From the NCBI GenBank assembly GCA_964562925.1, contig CAZLVF010000004.1, positions 3,364-67,363 of the forward strand: a stretch of DNA of 64,000 bases, in the 5' to 3' direction. The stretch is from CAVXDP01 sp964562925. GTDB taxonomy: Archaea > Thermoproteota > Bathyarchaeia > 40CM-2-53-6 > CAVXDP01. A program made the translations under genes and the position numbers. Shown in pieces: positions 8,514 through 16,664 of this stretch. Every line of letters begins with the position of its first letter. Positions within the stretch are counted from its first letter, which is position 1. A model generated the notes under the pieces. That model searched no databases. It was not told the origin of the DNA and saw only the letters and a list, made by a program, of their open reading frames with translations.

Positions 8514-10199
8514 TCAGCGTGCTTCTTCGCGCAGGGTTATACTCGTGCTCTCAAGAGCCTCTCTCGCTCTTGCTATCCTCTTCCTGAGATCGACCATAAC
8601 GGTCTCGTATGTATCTTTCGTGATCTTTCCTGAACGGTATTGAGTTCTGACTTGAGCCTCACTAGCTCTCGCAGCATCTATCTCCGCCTCCGCCTTATCC
8701 ATCCTCCTGATCATCTCATCGTACCTTGTAGCTACGGATCTCAACCCATCCTTAACCGAGGCTAGAGACCTGTTCATCTCATCCAACCTGAGGTCGATGG
8801 CTTTCTTCCTGCGTCTAAAATCATGCTTTGAGACTCCTCCTCGCATGAGATCTTCCTCTATCTTTTCAAGCTCAAGTTTCAAGGCCGTCCTCTCATCATA
8901 CATTCCAATGAACCTTCGAATCGTCTCAACGGGCGCGGCGACTGTTGGTGTAACTCTCTTTCCCCTAGAAGCTACTAGAAACACGCATATGACCAACTCA
9001 AGAGCGGCTATCAAAGTGATAGGTTTGAAGGCTGCCCAGAAGCTTAGGTACTTGTACTCCATCTTGAAAGTGAGGTTGTGGAGAGGGGTCACTCCCCTAA
9101 GGTCGAACGATAAGATCGTCTTTCCATCCTCGACGTACGTAGAGTTTGGATGCTGCGTACTCTGTTGGAGAGTCATCCCCTCCTCCATGAGTACGCGAAC
9201 CCTCAGTTTCTCCACCGTCCATGGGTGACTAGTTAAGAAGTCGAAGGTGAAGGCATACAACCCCCACCATTCCTCCTGCTTTACATATCCGCTAGCGGGC
9301 AATCGATAACTCAAGGTGAAAGTGAAATTCTCATCCCCTCTTATCGTGCCATAACGCGGAGAGACAGCGGCCTCGGTCTCGTCTTGGACCTCGTTCCACA
9401 GTGGGCCTCCGAGATCATAGGCCATAACCTTGGACGCGCCTTTCGGCAGCTGTATTGTAAGAGAGGTTATGCTTGCCGCAAGGTTCCTTGTGGCGTATGT
9501 ATCTGACACGTAAACGTAGCCGTCGCGGCCAAAGCTGATCTCCCTCTCAACAGACTTGAACCTCACGAACTGGATTGAGACGGACGTAAAGTTGAATGAC
9601 ATTGAGAGGGCCCTGTTTGGCTCCAGCGGCTTGAAAGTATGAACCAGAGACGGCAGTCCTCCGATGTCCACTTGACTAAAAGTAAAGTTCGGTGGGAGAA
9701 ATGTTGCAGAACCTGTGGGTAACAGGATGGTTACTTCGCATACGTCCGCTCCATCTGCGAGGCTAGGCGTATCAGCAAACCTATAGATGAATGTGCCTTC
9801 CACATATCTTATGATGTTATCAACGACCATTACTGAGCTGAAGTTATATGACTCCTGCGCTCGGACCGGAGTTGGAAACTTGAAGTTCATCCAATATATC
9901 GATGAAGAAGGTTTCACATCTTTCTCGATCGTTACACCTTCTTGATACTGATCTATAGATGAAATGTAGTTTAGGTCCTTGGCGTATTCTATGGGGATGC
10001 CTACCATGACCTCTGTGACCGGTTCAGTCCCAAGATTGCGGACGGTGACTGTATCGTTAATGGCTGCGACGCCCCACTCGTTGATGAATATTCTTCGATT
10101 GACCGCTAGACTGTAAGAGCTGGCCGGGCTCGAGGCGACAGATGCCGCTAGGGAAAGCAACAGGATAGCAGAGAGGACTATCACCAGCGGCCTTCGCAA
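8514..10199 (-). CDS. ribophorin I (OST1)-like membrane protein
   Basis: 561 residues: signal peptide (1-23), a large extracytoplasmic beta-rich region, one transmembrane helix at about 395-415, then a cytoplasmic coiled coil to the end. This is the architecture of eukaryotic ribophorin I, the OST1 subunit of oligosaccharyltransferase. The second external domain matches it motif by motif: opposed YDLGG/LW, a PRYG...G...F...YRLP segment, a W-rich strand, and LRVRVLMEEG before the membrane. The cytoplasmic end has GKITKDTYE, close to the GKLKKDTYI of human ribophorin I. If correct it may assist N-glycosylation by AglB/STT3. It follows an acyltransferase on the same strand. Homology is inferred by eye. 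Confidence 0.65.
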   Translation of the reverse strand: MRRPLVIVLSAILLLSLAASVASSPASSYSLAVNRRIFINEWGVAAINDTVTVRNLGTEPVTEVMVGIPIEYAKDLNYISSIDQYQEGVTIEKDVKPSSSIYWMNFKFPTPVRAQESYNFSSVMVVDNIIRYVEGTFIYRFADTPSLADGADVCEVTILLPTGSATFLPPNFTFSQVDIGGLPSLVHTFKPLEPNRALSMSFNFTSVSIQFVRFKSVEREISFGRDGYVYVSDTYATRNLAASITSLTIQLPKGASKVMAYDLGGPLWNEVQDETEAAVSPRYGTIRGDENFTFTLSYRLPASGYVKQEEWWGLYAFTFDFLTSHPWTVEKLRVRVLMEEGMTLQQSTQHPNSTYVEDGKTILSFDLRGVTPLHNLTFKMEYKYLSFWAAFKPITLIAALELVICVFLVASRGKRVTPTVAAPVETIRRFIGMYDERTALKLELEKIEEDLMRGGVSKHDFRRRKKAIDLRLDEMNRSLASVKDGLRSVATRYDEMIRRMDKAEAEIDAARASEAQVRTQYRSGKITKDTYETVMVDLRKRIARAREALESTSITLREEAR

Positions 10200-10266
10200 G
10201 TTCTGCTCACCCGAGTGAAAGTTTCCCTAGAGTAGAATACGAGGTCTATTTATCTATTCTCCACTT

Positions 10267-11076
10267 TCATAATCTTCGTCTGAGCAGAGAACGCCAGTCT
10301 CTAGGAGTTGTTTTAAGTTTCTTCGCTGGTACCCCGACGTAGACAGTTCTGTCAGGGACGTTACGCGTTACCACGGCTCCTGATCCAACCACCGCCATCC
10401 TTCCTACACGAACCCCAGGCATCAGGGTAGAGTTTCCGCCTATCGCAGAGCCTTCTCCCACAGTCGGTCCGATCAGCCTAGGCTTCTTGAGCATCATATA
10501 CTTATCATTCAGGAATACACATCTGGGGCCGAGAAAGACTCGATCGGCGACAGCCGATCGTCTACAGATGTAGGCATCTGTTTGAATTGATACGTCCTCT
10601 CCGATGCTAGATTCGCCATCTATCACTACCCCTGTTCCAACTAGGGTTCGCTCGCCGATAGCGACGTTCTCTCTCACAACCACGTTATGTCCGAATTCAA
10701 CCTTCGAACCTATCCTCGATGGCGAATAGATTACGCACCCTTGTCTGATCGTACAGTCATCTCCCACCACGACGCGTCTTCGGTAGTCTGATGCTATACC
10801 CTCACCTGTGAGTATTCTTTTCAATCTCTTCCTGTCCAAGTGGCCCAGTGTACAGTTTGAACCGATATAGACGCGGTCGCCAACATCGACGCTACCACAG
10901 AAAGTTACGTTCGACTCTACCCAAACATGATCTCCCAACACCACATTACCCATCAGCCTGGATCCAAATCCTATCCTACATCCCTTCCCTATCCTCGCTC
11001 GGGAATCGATCTGGACCGTAGGATCTATGTTACATCTGGCTCCGATCCTAGGCTTCTTGGAGACATCTGAACACAA
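10267..11076 (-). CDS. hexapeptide-repeat (left-handed beta-helix) acyltransferase
   Basis: 269 residues dominated by hexapeptide repeats ([LIV]-G-x-x-x-x), e.g. RIGKGCRIGFGSRLMGNV and EGSAIGGNSTLMPGVRVG, ending with the usual VVTRNVPDRTVYVGVPAKKL. Such trimeric enzymes O- or N-acylate sugars or sugar nucleotides. Two repeat blocks are split by an insert at about residues 78-100 (LGHLDRKRLKRILTGEGIA). The start appears to be TTG at 11076. Its position between a PRC-barrel gene and the ribophorin I-like gene suggests a role in surface glycan building, but the substrate is not readable. Confidence 0.8.
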   Translation of the reverse strand: MCSDVSKKPRIGARCNIDPTVQIDSRARIGKGCRIGFGSRLMGNVVLGDHVWVESNVTFCGSVDVGDRVYIGSNCTLGHLDRKRLKRILTGEGIASDYRRRVVVGDDCTIRQGCVIYSPSRIGSKVEFGHNVVVRENVAIGERTLVGTGVVIDGESSIGEDVSIQTDAYICRRSAVADRVFLGPRCVFLNDKYMMLKKPRLIGPTVGEGSAIGGNSTLMPGVRVGRMAVVGSGAVVTRNVPDRTVYVGVPAKKLKTTPRDWRSLLRRRL

Positions 11077-11173
11077 CGTTCGAAACTCAACCCTAGAAAA
11101 GGGGTCTTACCACAGTAGAGGAACCCTTGGGACAGTAGTTCTCCTGCTATTTGAAGAGGTTGGGGAATCCATT

Positions 11174-11509
11174 TCATTCGGTCAATGTAACGCCACACTT
11201 GAAACAGTACTTTGAGTCCACAGGGTTCTTTGCCTTGCAGTTTGGACAGGCCCTCTCGACCACCGGCGCAACCTCTAAGTCTTGAACGGACTTGACGAGG
11301 ACGACGTCTCCTATCCTCTCTATCTTGTCGAATGAGAGAAAGCCCTCCTGTATCTTACCTTTCTCCATTGTATGCTCAACAACCAAGGCCACTTTCCCTT
11401 CCAATGAGTAGGCGAGATCCTTAACCGTGCCAACCTTCTTCGCCTCAGATTCTATAACCTCTTTCCCCACCAACTCCTCTCGCCGATGATATTTCGTCAA
11501 CCTTCGCAC
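11174..11509 (-). CDS. PRC-barrel protein with C-terminal zinc ribbon
   Basis: 111 residues. The first 75 form a PRC-barrel-like domain (EELVGKEVIESEAKKVGTV...DLAYSLEGK), a small beta-barrel found in photosynthetic reaction centre H, RimM and many archaeal proteins. The tail has CPNCKAKNPVDSKYCFKCG, a four-cysteine zinc ribbon. The start is GTG at 11509 after GTAAAG. A TATA-like TCTTTTAATTATT lies at about 11541-11554 on the minus strand. Function unknown; it probably binds protein or RNA. Confidence 0.75.
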   Translation of the reverse strand: MRRLTKYHRREELVGKEVIESEAKKVGTVKDLAYSLEGKVALVVEHTMEKGKIQEGFLSFDKIERIGDVVLVKSVQDLEVAPVVERACPNCKAKNPVDSKYCFKCGVTLTE

Positions 11510-11597
11510 CCTTTACTCAACCACTCTGATAGTCTCATTGAAATAATTAAAAGATGCGCTGGCCCCTTACGATACGTCGCTTTAATTGCTCCTAGAC

Positions 11598-11729
11598 ATG
11601 AGACACTCTTCTGATGCGCTCTTGCGGTTTTACAACGCCCTCTGCCCTAGAAAGGAGCCGAATACCGTAATGGATAAAACGTACTGCAAAAGAAAGATCA
11701 GCCAATTTGAACCGAGCCCCAGAGGCTAA
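11598..11729 (+). CDS. possible 43-residue leader protein before gcvPA
   Basis: An ATG reading frame of 43 codons ends two bases before the TTG start of glycine dehydrogenase subunit 1. The peptide is basic and has two cysteines (LCPRKEP...YCKRKISQ). A TATA-like CTTTAATT at about 11579-11586 is too close for the first ATG to be the leaderless start, so the true start may be the in-frame TTG at 11622. Its tight link to gcvPA suggests translational coupling. I do not recognise the protein and it may be spurious. Confidence 0.3.
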   Translation: MRHSSDALLRFYNALCPRKEPNTVMDKTYCKRKISQFEPSPRG

Positions 11730-11731
11730 TC

Positions 11732-13123
11732 TTGTTGGATAAGGCGCATCCATACCTTCCGACCGGCGTAGAAACGATAGAGAAAGATATGATGGCAGCC
11801 ATCGGAATCAACAGCATCGAAGAACTCTTCAAGGACATACCCGACTCGGTCAGGTTGAATAGAAAACTAAAATTGCCAGGCATGATATCTGAGTTCGAAG
11901 TAAGGGAGAAAATCCGTAGGCTTCTAGAAAGAAATGTTTCAGGCCAAGATATGCCGATCTTTCTTGGCGGGGGAGTCTGGCCTCACTACGTCCCGGTCGT
12001 GGTAGACGAGATAGTTAACCGCTCAGAGTTCCTCACAACATACACACCCTACCAAGCCGAGGCCTCGCAGGGCATACTCCAAGCGTTCTTTGAATATCAA
12101 AGCATGATATGCGAGCTGACGGGGATGGATGCTGCCAACTGCTCCCTCTACGATTGGGCAAGTGCCGTTGGAGAAGCTGCCAGAGCGGCTGTTAGGGTGA
12201 ATCATAGAAGCGAGATAATCTACCCTCACTACATCCATCCTGAGAGGCTTGGAACGCTAAGAACCTACGCGGAACCGGCAGGTATAGACACGGTTGAGGT
12301 TGAACAAGACAAGAAGACCGGACAGATTATCCTAGAAGACTTGAAGAAGAAACTGACGGAGAAAACGGCGGCTGTATACATCGAGAACCCTTCATACCTA
12401 GGCTTTTTCGAAGAGGGTGTAGACGAGATCTCAGATCTGACACATAAGAACGAGTCCATACTGATAGTTGGAGTCGACCCGATATCGCTCGGAATCCTGA
12501 AGCCTCCCGGAGAATATGGAGCCGACATAGTTGTCGGCGAGGGACAACCACTGGGAAACGCGATGAACTACGGCGGCCCACTGATCGGGATCTACGCATG
12601 CAATGGCGATAAGCTGCTTAGACAAATGCCTGGACGAATTGTCGGAATGACAACTACTACTGACGGAAAGCAGAGAGCCTACTGTATGGCCCTCTCAACC
12701 AGAGAGCAACACATTAGACGGGAGAAGGCCACATCAAATATATGCACGAATGAAGCGCTTTTGTCCGTGGCTGCCAGCGTCTACCTCTCACTTCTTGGCC
12801 CTCATGGCCTCAAAGACCTCTGTACCACGATAGTAACAAAGTCTCATTACGCAATGAAGAGGCTAGGCGAGATACGTGGGATAAAGGCACCTGCCTTCGA
12901 GGCTTCCCATTTCAAAGAGTTTACGGTCAACTTTGACAAGGCGAAGATGAAGGCGAGAGATGTTCATCGAAAACTTCTCAAGGAAGGCGTTCATGGTGGC
13001 AAGATCATTAAGAACGAGTTCCCCGAATTGGGCGAGTCAGCATTATACTGTGTCACGGAAGTTCACTCGAAGAGCGACATCGATAAGTTGACAGACGCTC
13101 TAAGAAAGATTGTGAGGGGTTAG
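11732..13123 (+). CDS. gcvPA: glycine dehydrogenase (decarboxylating) subunit 1
   Basis: 463 residues, the N-terminal half of the split P-protein of the glycine cleavage system. P-protein decarboxylates glycine with pyridoxal phosphate and passes the aminomethyl group to lipoyl H-protein. Recognisable segments are HPYLPTG near the start, the TPYQAEASQGILQAFFEYQSM region, SLYDWASAVGEA and the late EQHIRREKATSNICTN motif. The active-site lysine is on subunit 2, encoded three bases downstream. The start is the TTG at 11732 (LDKAHPYLP). No T-, H- or L-protein gene lies in this window. Confidence 0.95.
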   Translation: MLDKAHPYLPTGVETIEKDMMAAIGINSIEELFKDIPDSVRLNRKLKLPGMISEFEVREKIRRLLERNVSGQDMPIFLGGGVWPHYVPVVVDEIVNRSEFLTTYTPYQAEASQGILQAFFEYQSMICELTGMDAANCSLYDWASAVGEAARAAVRVNHRSEIIYPHYIHPERLGTLRTYAEPAGIDTVEVEQDKKTGQIILEDLKKKLTEKTAAVYIENPSYLGFFEEGVDEISDLTHKNESILIVGVDPISLGILKPPGEYGADIVVGEGQPLGNAMNYGGPLIGIYACNGDKLLRQMPGRIVGMTTTTDGKQRAYCMALSTREQHIRREKATSNICTNEALLSVAASVYLSLLGPHGLKDLCTTIVTKSHYAMKRLGEIRGIKAPAFEASHFKEFTVNFDKAKMKARDVHRKLLKEGVHGGKIIKNEFPELGESALYCVTEVHSKSDIDKLTDALRKIVRG

Positions 13124-13125
13124 CC

Positions 13126-14658
13126 ATGTCATTTCAACAAGCAAGATGGAACGAAGAGACGATCTTTGAGAGGTCAGCGACTGGTAAGGTTGGTTACGTA
13201 GCTCCAAAGCCCGATCCAGAAGAGATTGAGGCTATTGGCGACCCTACCCGGCTTGTTCCGAAGAAGCTTCTCAGAGAGAAACCTCCTCTCCTACCGGAAG
13301 TCTCAGAGGTCGAGGTGATGAGACACTACACCCGCCTCTCACAGCAGACGTATGCCGTGACCTTGGGCACGTATCCGCTGGGAAGCTGCACCATGAAGTA
13401 TGACCCGAAGGTCTGCGACGTTGTCGCGGCGACTTCTAAGCTTCAGCTTCTTCATCCATACCAAGATGCGTCCACGGTCCAAGGCATACTCCAAATACTG
13501 TACGAGCTCTCAGAGTTCTTGGCTGAGATAACTGGCACGACCAAGGTCTCGCTTCAACCCTCGGCCGGCGCGCATGGAGAGTTCACCGGGACCATGATAA
13601 TCAGAGCCTACCACAAATACAAGGGCGAGTTGGATAAACGTAGAGACATAATCATCCCAGACTCGGCGCATGGGACGAACCCCGCGAGCACGGTCATGGC
13701 AGGTTTCAATGTGGTTGAGGTGCCATCCAACCCCGCCGACGGAACCGTAGATGTTGAGGCGCTAAGGTCGACGGTGGGACCTCGAACAGCTGGACTCATG
13801 ATCACAAACCCGAACACACTTGGAGTCTTCGAAAAGAATATTGTAGAAATCTCCAAGATCACGCACGAGGCTGGAGGACTACTATACTACGACGGAGCCA
13901 ATATGAACGCTATCCTCGGAAAAAGCAGACCTGGCGACATGGGTTTCGATATAGTACATGTCAACACGCATAAGACGTTGGGCACCCCCCATGGGGGAGG
14001 GGGGCCTGGCGCAGGTCCGGTAGGAGTCGTCGCAAGCCTTGAGAAGTTCCTGCCTGTGCCCACTGTTGAGTATGATGGAAAAAGATACTATCTGGACTAT
14101 GAGAGGCCCCACAGCATAGGAAAAATAAAGGGTTTCTATGGAAATATCAGTGTTCTTCTCAGAAGCTACGCTTACATACTAGCCTTGGGCACGGAAGGCC
14201 TTAGGAGAGTGGCTGAGCTCTCGACGTTAAACGCGAACTACATCTGTAGGAGAGTCCTGAAGTCGAAAGGTTACACGTTGCCGTATGGACCGGAGAACCC
14301 GAGAAAGCATGAGTCCGTGATCAGTGCCGAAGAGATGTCGAGGGAAACAGGGGTTAGAGCGCTCAACGTCTCAAAGAGCCTCCTAGACGATGGCCTCCAT
14401 GCACCAACAAACTACTTTCCACTTATTGTGCATGAAGCATTGATGATCGAACCAACCGAGAGCGAGAGCAAGGAAGAACTCGACAAGTTCATTGACTCCA
14501 TGATCCGCATAAGCCAAGAAGCCTACAGCAACCCTGAGAAGGTCTTGAGTGCGCCGCAACACACAACAGTTACTAAGGTCGATGAAGTCAAAGCGTCGCA
14601 TCCAAAGACGCTCTGCATAAACTGGAAAACATGCAGGCTCAGGTCGGAGGAGACCTAG
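13126..14658 (+). CDS. gcvPB: glycine dehydrogenase (decarboxylating) subunit 2
   Basis: 510 residues, the C-terminal half of the split P-protein. It carries the PLP lysine in NTHKTLGTPHGGGGPG, plus the family segments LGTYPLGSCTMKYDPK, SLQPSAGAHGEF and PTESESKEELD. It starts three bases after gcvPA, and the two gene products form the alpha2-beta2 P-protein. The run of Gly codons at about 13987-14010 makes a G/C-rich palindrome that is explained by the protein sequence. Start ATG at 13126. Confidence 0.95.
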   Translation: MSFQQARWNEETIFERSATGKVGYVAPKPDPEEIEAIGDPTRLVPKKLLREKPPLLPEVSEVEVMRHYTRLSQQTYAVTLGTYPLGSCTMKYDPKVCDVVAATSKLQLLHPYQDASTVQGILQILYELSEFLAEITGTTKVSLQPSAGAHGEFTGTMIIRAYHKYKGELDKRRDIIIPDSAHGTNPASTVMAGFNVVEVPSNPADGTVDVEALRSTVGPRTAGLMITNPNTLGVFEKNIVEISKITHEAGGLLYYDGANMNAILGKSRPGDMGFDIVHVNTHKTLGTPHGGGGPGAGPVGVVASLEKFLPVPTVEYDGKRYYLDYERPHSIGKIKGFYGNISVLLRSYAYILALGTEGLRRVAELSTLNANYICRRVLKSKGYTLPYGPENPRKHESVISAEEMSRETGVRALNVSKSLLDDGLHAPTNYFPLIVHEALMIEPTESESKEELDKFIDSMIRISQEAYSNPEKVLSAPQHTTVTKVDEVKASHPKTLCINWKTCRLRSEET

Positions 14659-14767
14659 ACCGAAGTAACAGTATGATATCGCAGGCAAGTAAGCGCTTAT
14701 TCGAGTAGCCTCTGCAAAAGATTGATCAAAGACAAGATCCAGAAATCAAAAGAAAACGTGAACGAGC

Positions 14768-15058
14768 TTGCCGAAAGTTACAGTGAAATATTTCGCTTCG
14801 CTGAGAGAGATCGCTGGCAAGAGAGAAGAGCAACTTGAGGTCGAGGATGAAACGACTATAGAGAGCCTACTCCAAAGACTTTCAAGGATGTACGGGTCGA
14901 AGTTCGTGGATTATGTTTTTGATGAGAAGACAGGCGTACCTAGAGATCATCTCCAGTTTCTGATAGATGGGAAAAGCGCGACATCGCTTGAAGGGTTAAA
15001 GACGAGGATCACAGATGGCTGCCAATTCGCTATCATCCCTCCCGTGGGCGGAGGATAA
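14768..15058 (+). CDS. MoaD/ThiS-family ubiquitin-like protein
   Basis: 96 residues with a beta-grasp MoaD pattern: VTVKYFASLREIAGKREEQLEV, the EGLKTRITDGCQFAIIPPVGGG ending, and a C-terminal di-glycine (here GGG). Such proteins act as sulfur carriers for molybdopterin or tRNA thiolation, or as SAMP-type protein modifiers after C-terminal adenylation by an E1/MoeB-like enzyme. No MoaE, MoeB or ThiF gene is nearby, so the role is open. The neighbouring gene is a tRNA methylthiotransferase that also needs sulfur. The start is TTG at 14768. Confidence 0.85.
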   Translation: MPKVTVKYFASLREIAGKREEQLEVEDETTIESLLQRLSRMYGSKFVDYVFDEKTGVPRDHLQFLIDGKSATSLEGLKTRITDGCQFAIIPPVGGG

Positions 15059-15094
15059 GAATAGAAGACAAGCAGCGAGAGCACCCTGAGCTAG

Positions 15095-16387
15095 ATGACC
15101 AAGACAAGAGCTATTTACGTAGAGAACTACGGTTGCACTTCAAACAAGTATGACTTAGAGATCATGCTAGGGCTGCTAGAACAAGCCGGCCATATGGTTG
15201 TGGCAGATCCCTCGGAAGCCGACGTCTTTCTCATAAACACATGTGCCGTGAAGAAAGCCAGTCAAGACAGGATGCTACATCGAATCGGTTCCCTGCGTGG
15301 TAAACCTCTGATAGTCTCCGGTTGCCTACCCAAGATAGACCTTAGAGCCATAGAAAGGGCCGCGCCCGACTACTACGCCGTTATGGACCCGCAGTCCATC
15401 GCTGGAATTGCAAACCTAGTTGAACATGCGGATCAAGCGCCGCGAAACCTGAAGCACTTCTCAGATAAGCCGCCTCTAAAGCCAACACTCCCCAAGATCA
15501 GAATGAATCGATTCGTGGAGATCGTTCAGATCGCCGAGGGATGCCTCGGAGATTGTTCATACTGCTGTGCAAGACTGGCAAGGGGGTGCCTAACCTCATT
15601 TCCAAAGAAATTGATCGTGGAACGAGTCGCCGACGCAGTCTCTTTTGGCGCACGGGAGATATGGCTGACGGCTCAAGATACCGGAGCCTATGGAATTGAT
15701 ATGGACACAAACCTCACAGACCTCTTAGAAGATCTGATCCAGATACCTGGCGACTTCAAGTTACGGCTTGGGATGATGAACCCAAACTTTGCAGTAGACA
15801 TGCTAGAAGACCTCTGCGAAATCCTAGAAAGTCCAAGAGCCTATAAGTTCCTACATGTCCCTGTCCAATCGGGCTCAGATGAAGTACTAAAGGATATGAG
15901 ACGAAGGTATCAGGTAGACGAGTTCATACGCCTAGTCGAGAACATCCGTTCAAGAATTCCCAACATTACACTATCCACCGACTTAATCGTCGGCTACCCA
16001 ACAGAGACGGATGAAGACTTTGAATTGACCATCGATCTACTAGATGAAACGAAGCCCGACATAACGAACATATCAAGATACACAAGGCGCCCCCGAACAA
16101 CGGCAGCCCAACTTGATCCTATCCCCCCAAACATCGTAACAACAAGATGCAAGACTATCTCCATGATCGGCTCAAAGATGAGCCTCGAAAGCAACCGACG
16201 GATGATCCGGCAGATACACCAACTAACCGTCACAGACAAAACCCGACAAGGAAAACCGATCGGAAGAACAGACAACTACAAGAGGACCATAGTGAACGGA
16301 GACAAAGAGCTTGGAAGCGAGGTTGAGATCCAAGTAACATCCGCCCACAAACGCTACCTCGAAGCCGTTCCCACACATCAAGACTAA
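15095..16387 (+). CDS. tRNA methylthiotransferase, archaeal MtaB/CDKAL1 type
   Basis: 430 residues in three parts: the N-terminal MTTase domain (ENYGCTSNKYDLEIMLGLL, with Cys residues for the second cluster in NTCAVK and SGCLPK), a radical SAM core with the C-x3-C-x2-C motif in EGCLGDCSYC, and a C-terminal TRAM-like segment. It inserts a methylthio group at position 2 of t6A37 in tRNAs decoding ANN. Partners for making t6A (Sua5, Cgi121) are encoded at 34-36 kb. It starts 37 bases after the MoaD-like gene. Confidence 0.9.
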   Translation: MTKTRAIYVENYGCTSNKYDLEIMLGLLEQAGHMVVADPSEADVFLINTCAVKKASQDRMLHRIGSLRGKPLIVSGCLPKIDLRAIERAAPDYYAVMDPQSIAGIANLVEHADQAPRNLKHFSDKPPLKPTLPKIRMNRFVEIVQIAEGCLGDCSYCCARLARGCLTSFPKKLIVERVADAVSFGAREIWLTAQDTGAYGIDMDTNLTDLLEDLIQIPGDFKLRLGMMNPNFAVDMLEDLCEILESPRAYKFLHVPVQSGSDEVLKDMRRRYQVDEFIRLVENIRSRIPNITLSTDLIVGYPTETDEDFELTIDLLDETKPDITNISRYTRRPRTTAAQLDPIPPNIVTTRCKTISMIGSKMSLESNRRMIRQIHQLTVTDKTRQGKPIGRTDNYKRTIVNGDKELGSEVEIQVTSAHKRYLEAVPTHQD

Positions 16388-16552
16388 ACGAAGCGCAGAC
16401 ACGCTCAACGCTACCATGAAACTTGTCGAAAAGATCTGCCGTGGCTTCCCGAAGTATACACGATGGCGTCTTTGTCAGGAAATTGTAGGCTGTTCAGTTT
16501 ATACATTAATCGTTTATGGTATTTCAATTGTATTTCTGTTTAATTACCAAGA

Positions 16553-16561
16553 GGTATATAC
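16553..16561 (+). promoter_or_regulatory. possible promoter and AT-rich leader of ftsZ
   Basis: GTATATACA sits at the end of an AT-rich tract (about 16480-16562) that differs sharply from the flanking coding DNA. The reading frame stays open through this tract, but its translation does not resemble any FtsZ extension. The first credible start codons lie about 100 bases further on, implying a 5' leader of about 85 nt or a weaker promoter closer to the gene. Confidence 0.4.
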
Positions 16562-16664
16562 ACTCAGGCGACTCTATCTGGGTCCCACGTCGATCGGGAC
16601 TATTCTGAGGTGTGGAACAATAATCCAGACGTCACGCGCGACCCGTTATGGTTTCGAGAATGTA

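Noticed and set aside
13983..14012. C/G-rich palindrome within gcvPB
   Set aside because: It is explained by the conserved GTPHGGGGPG active-site sequence of the P-protein.
16416..16664. N-terminal extension of ftsZ
   Set aside because: The open frame upstream of 16665 is AT-rich, carries a TATA-like element, and its translation has no similarity to FtsZ N-termini.
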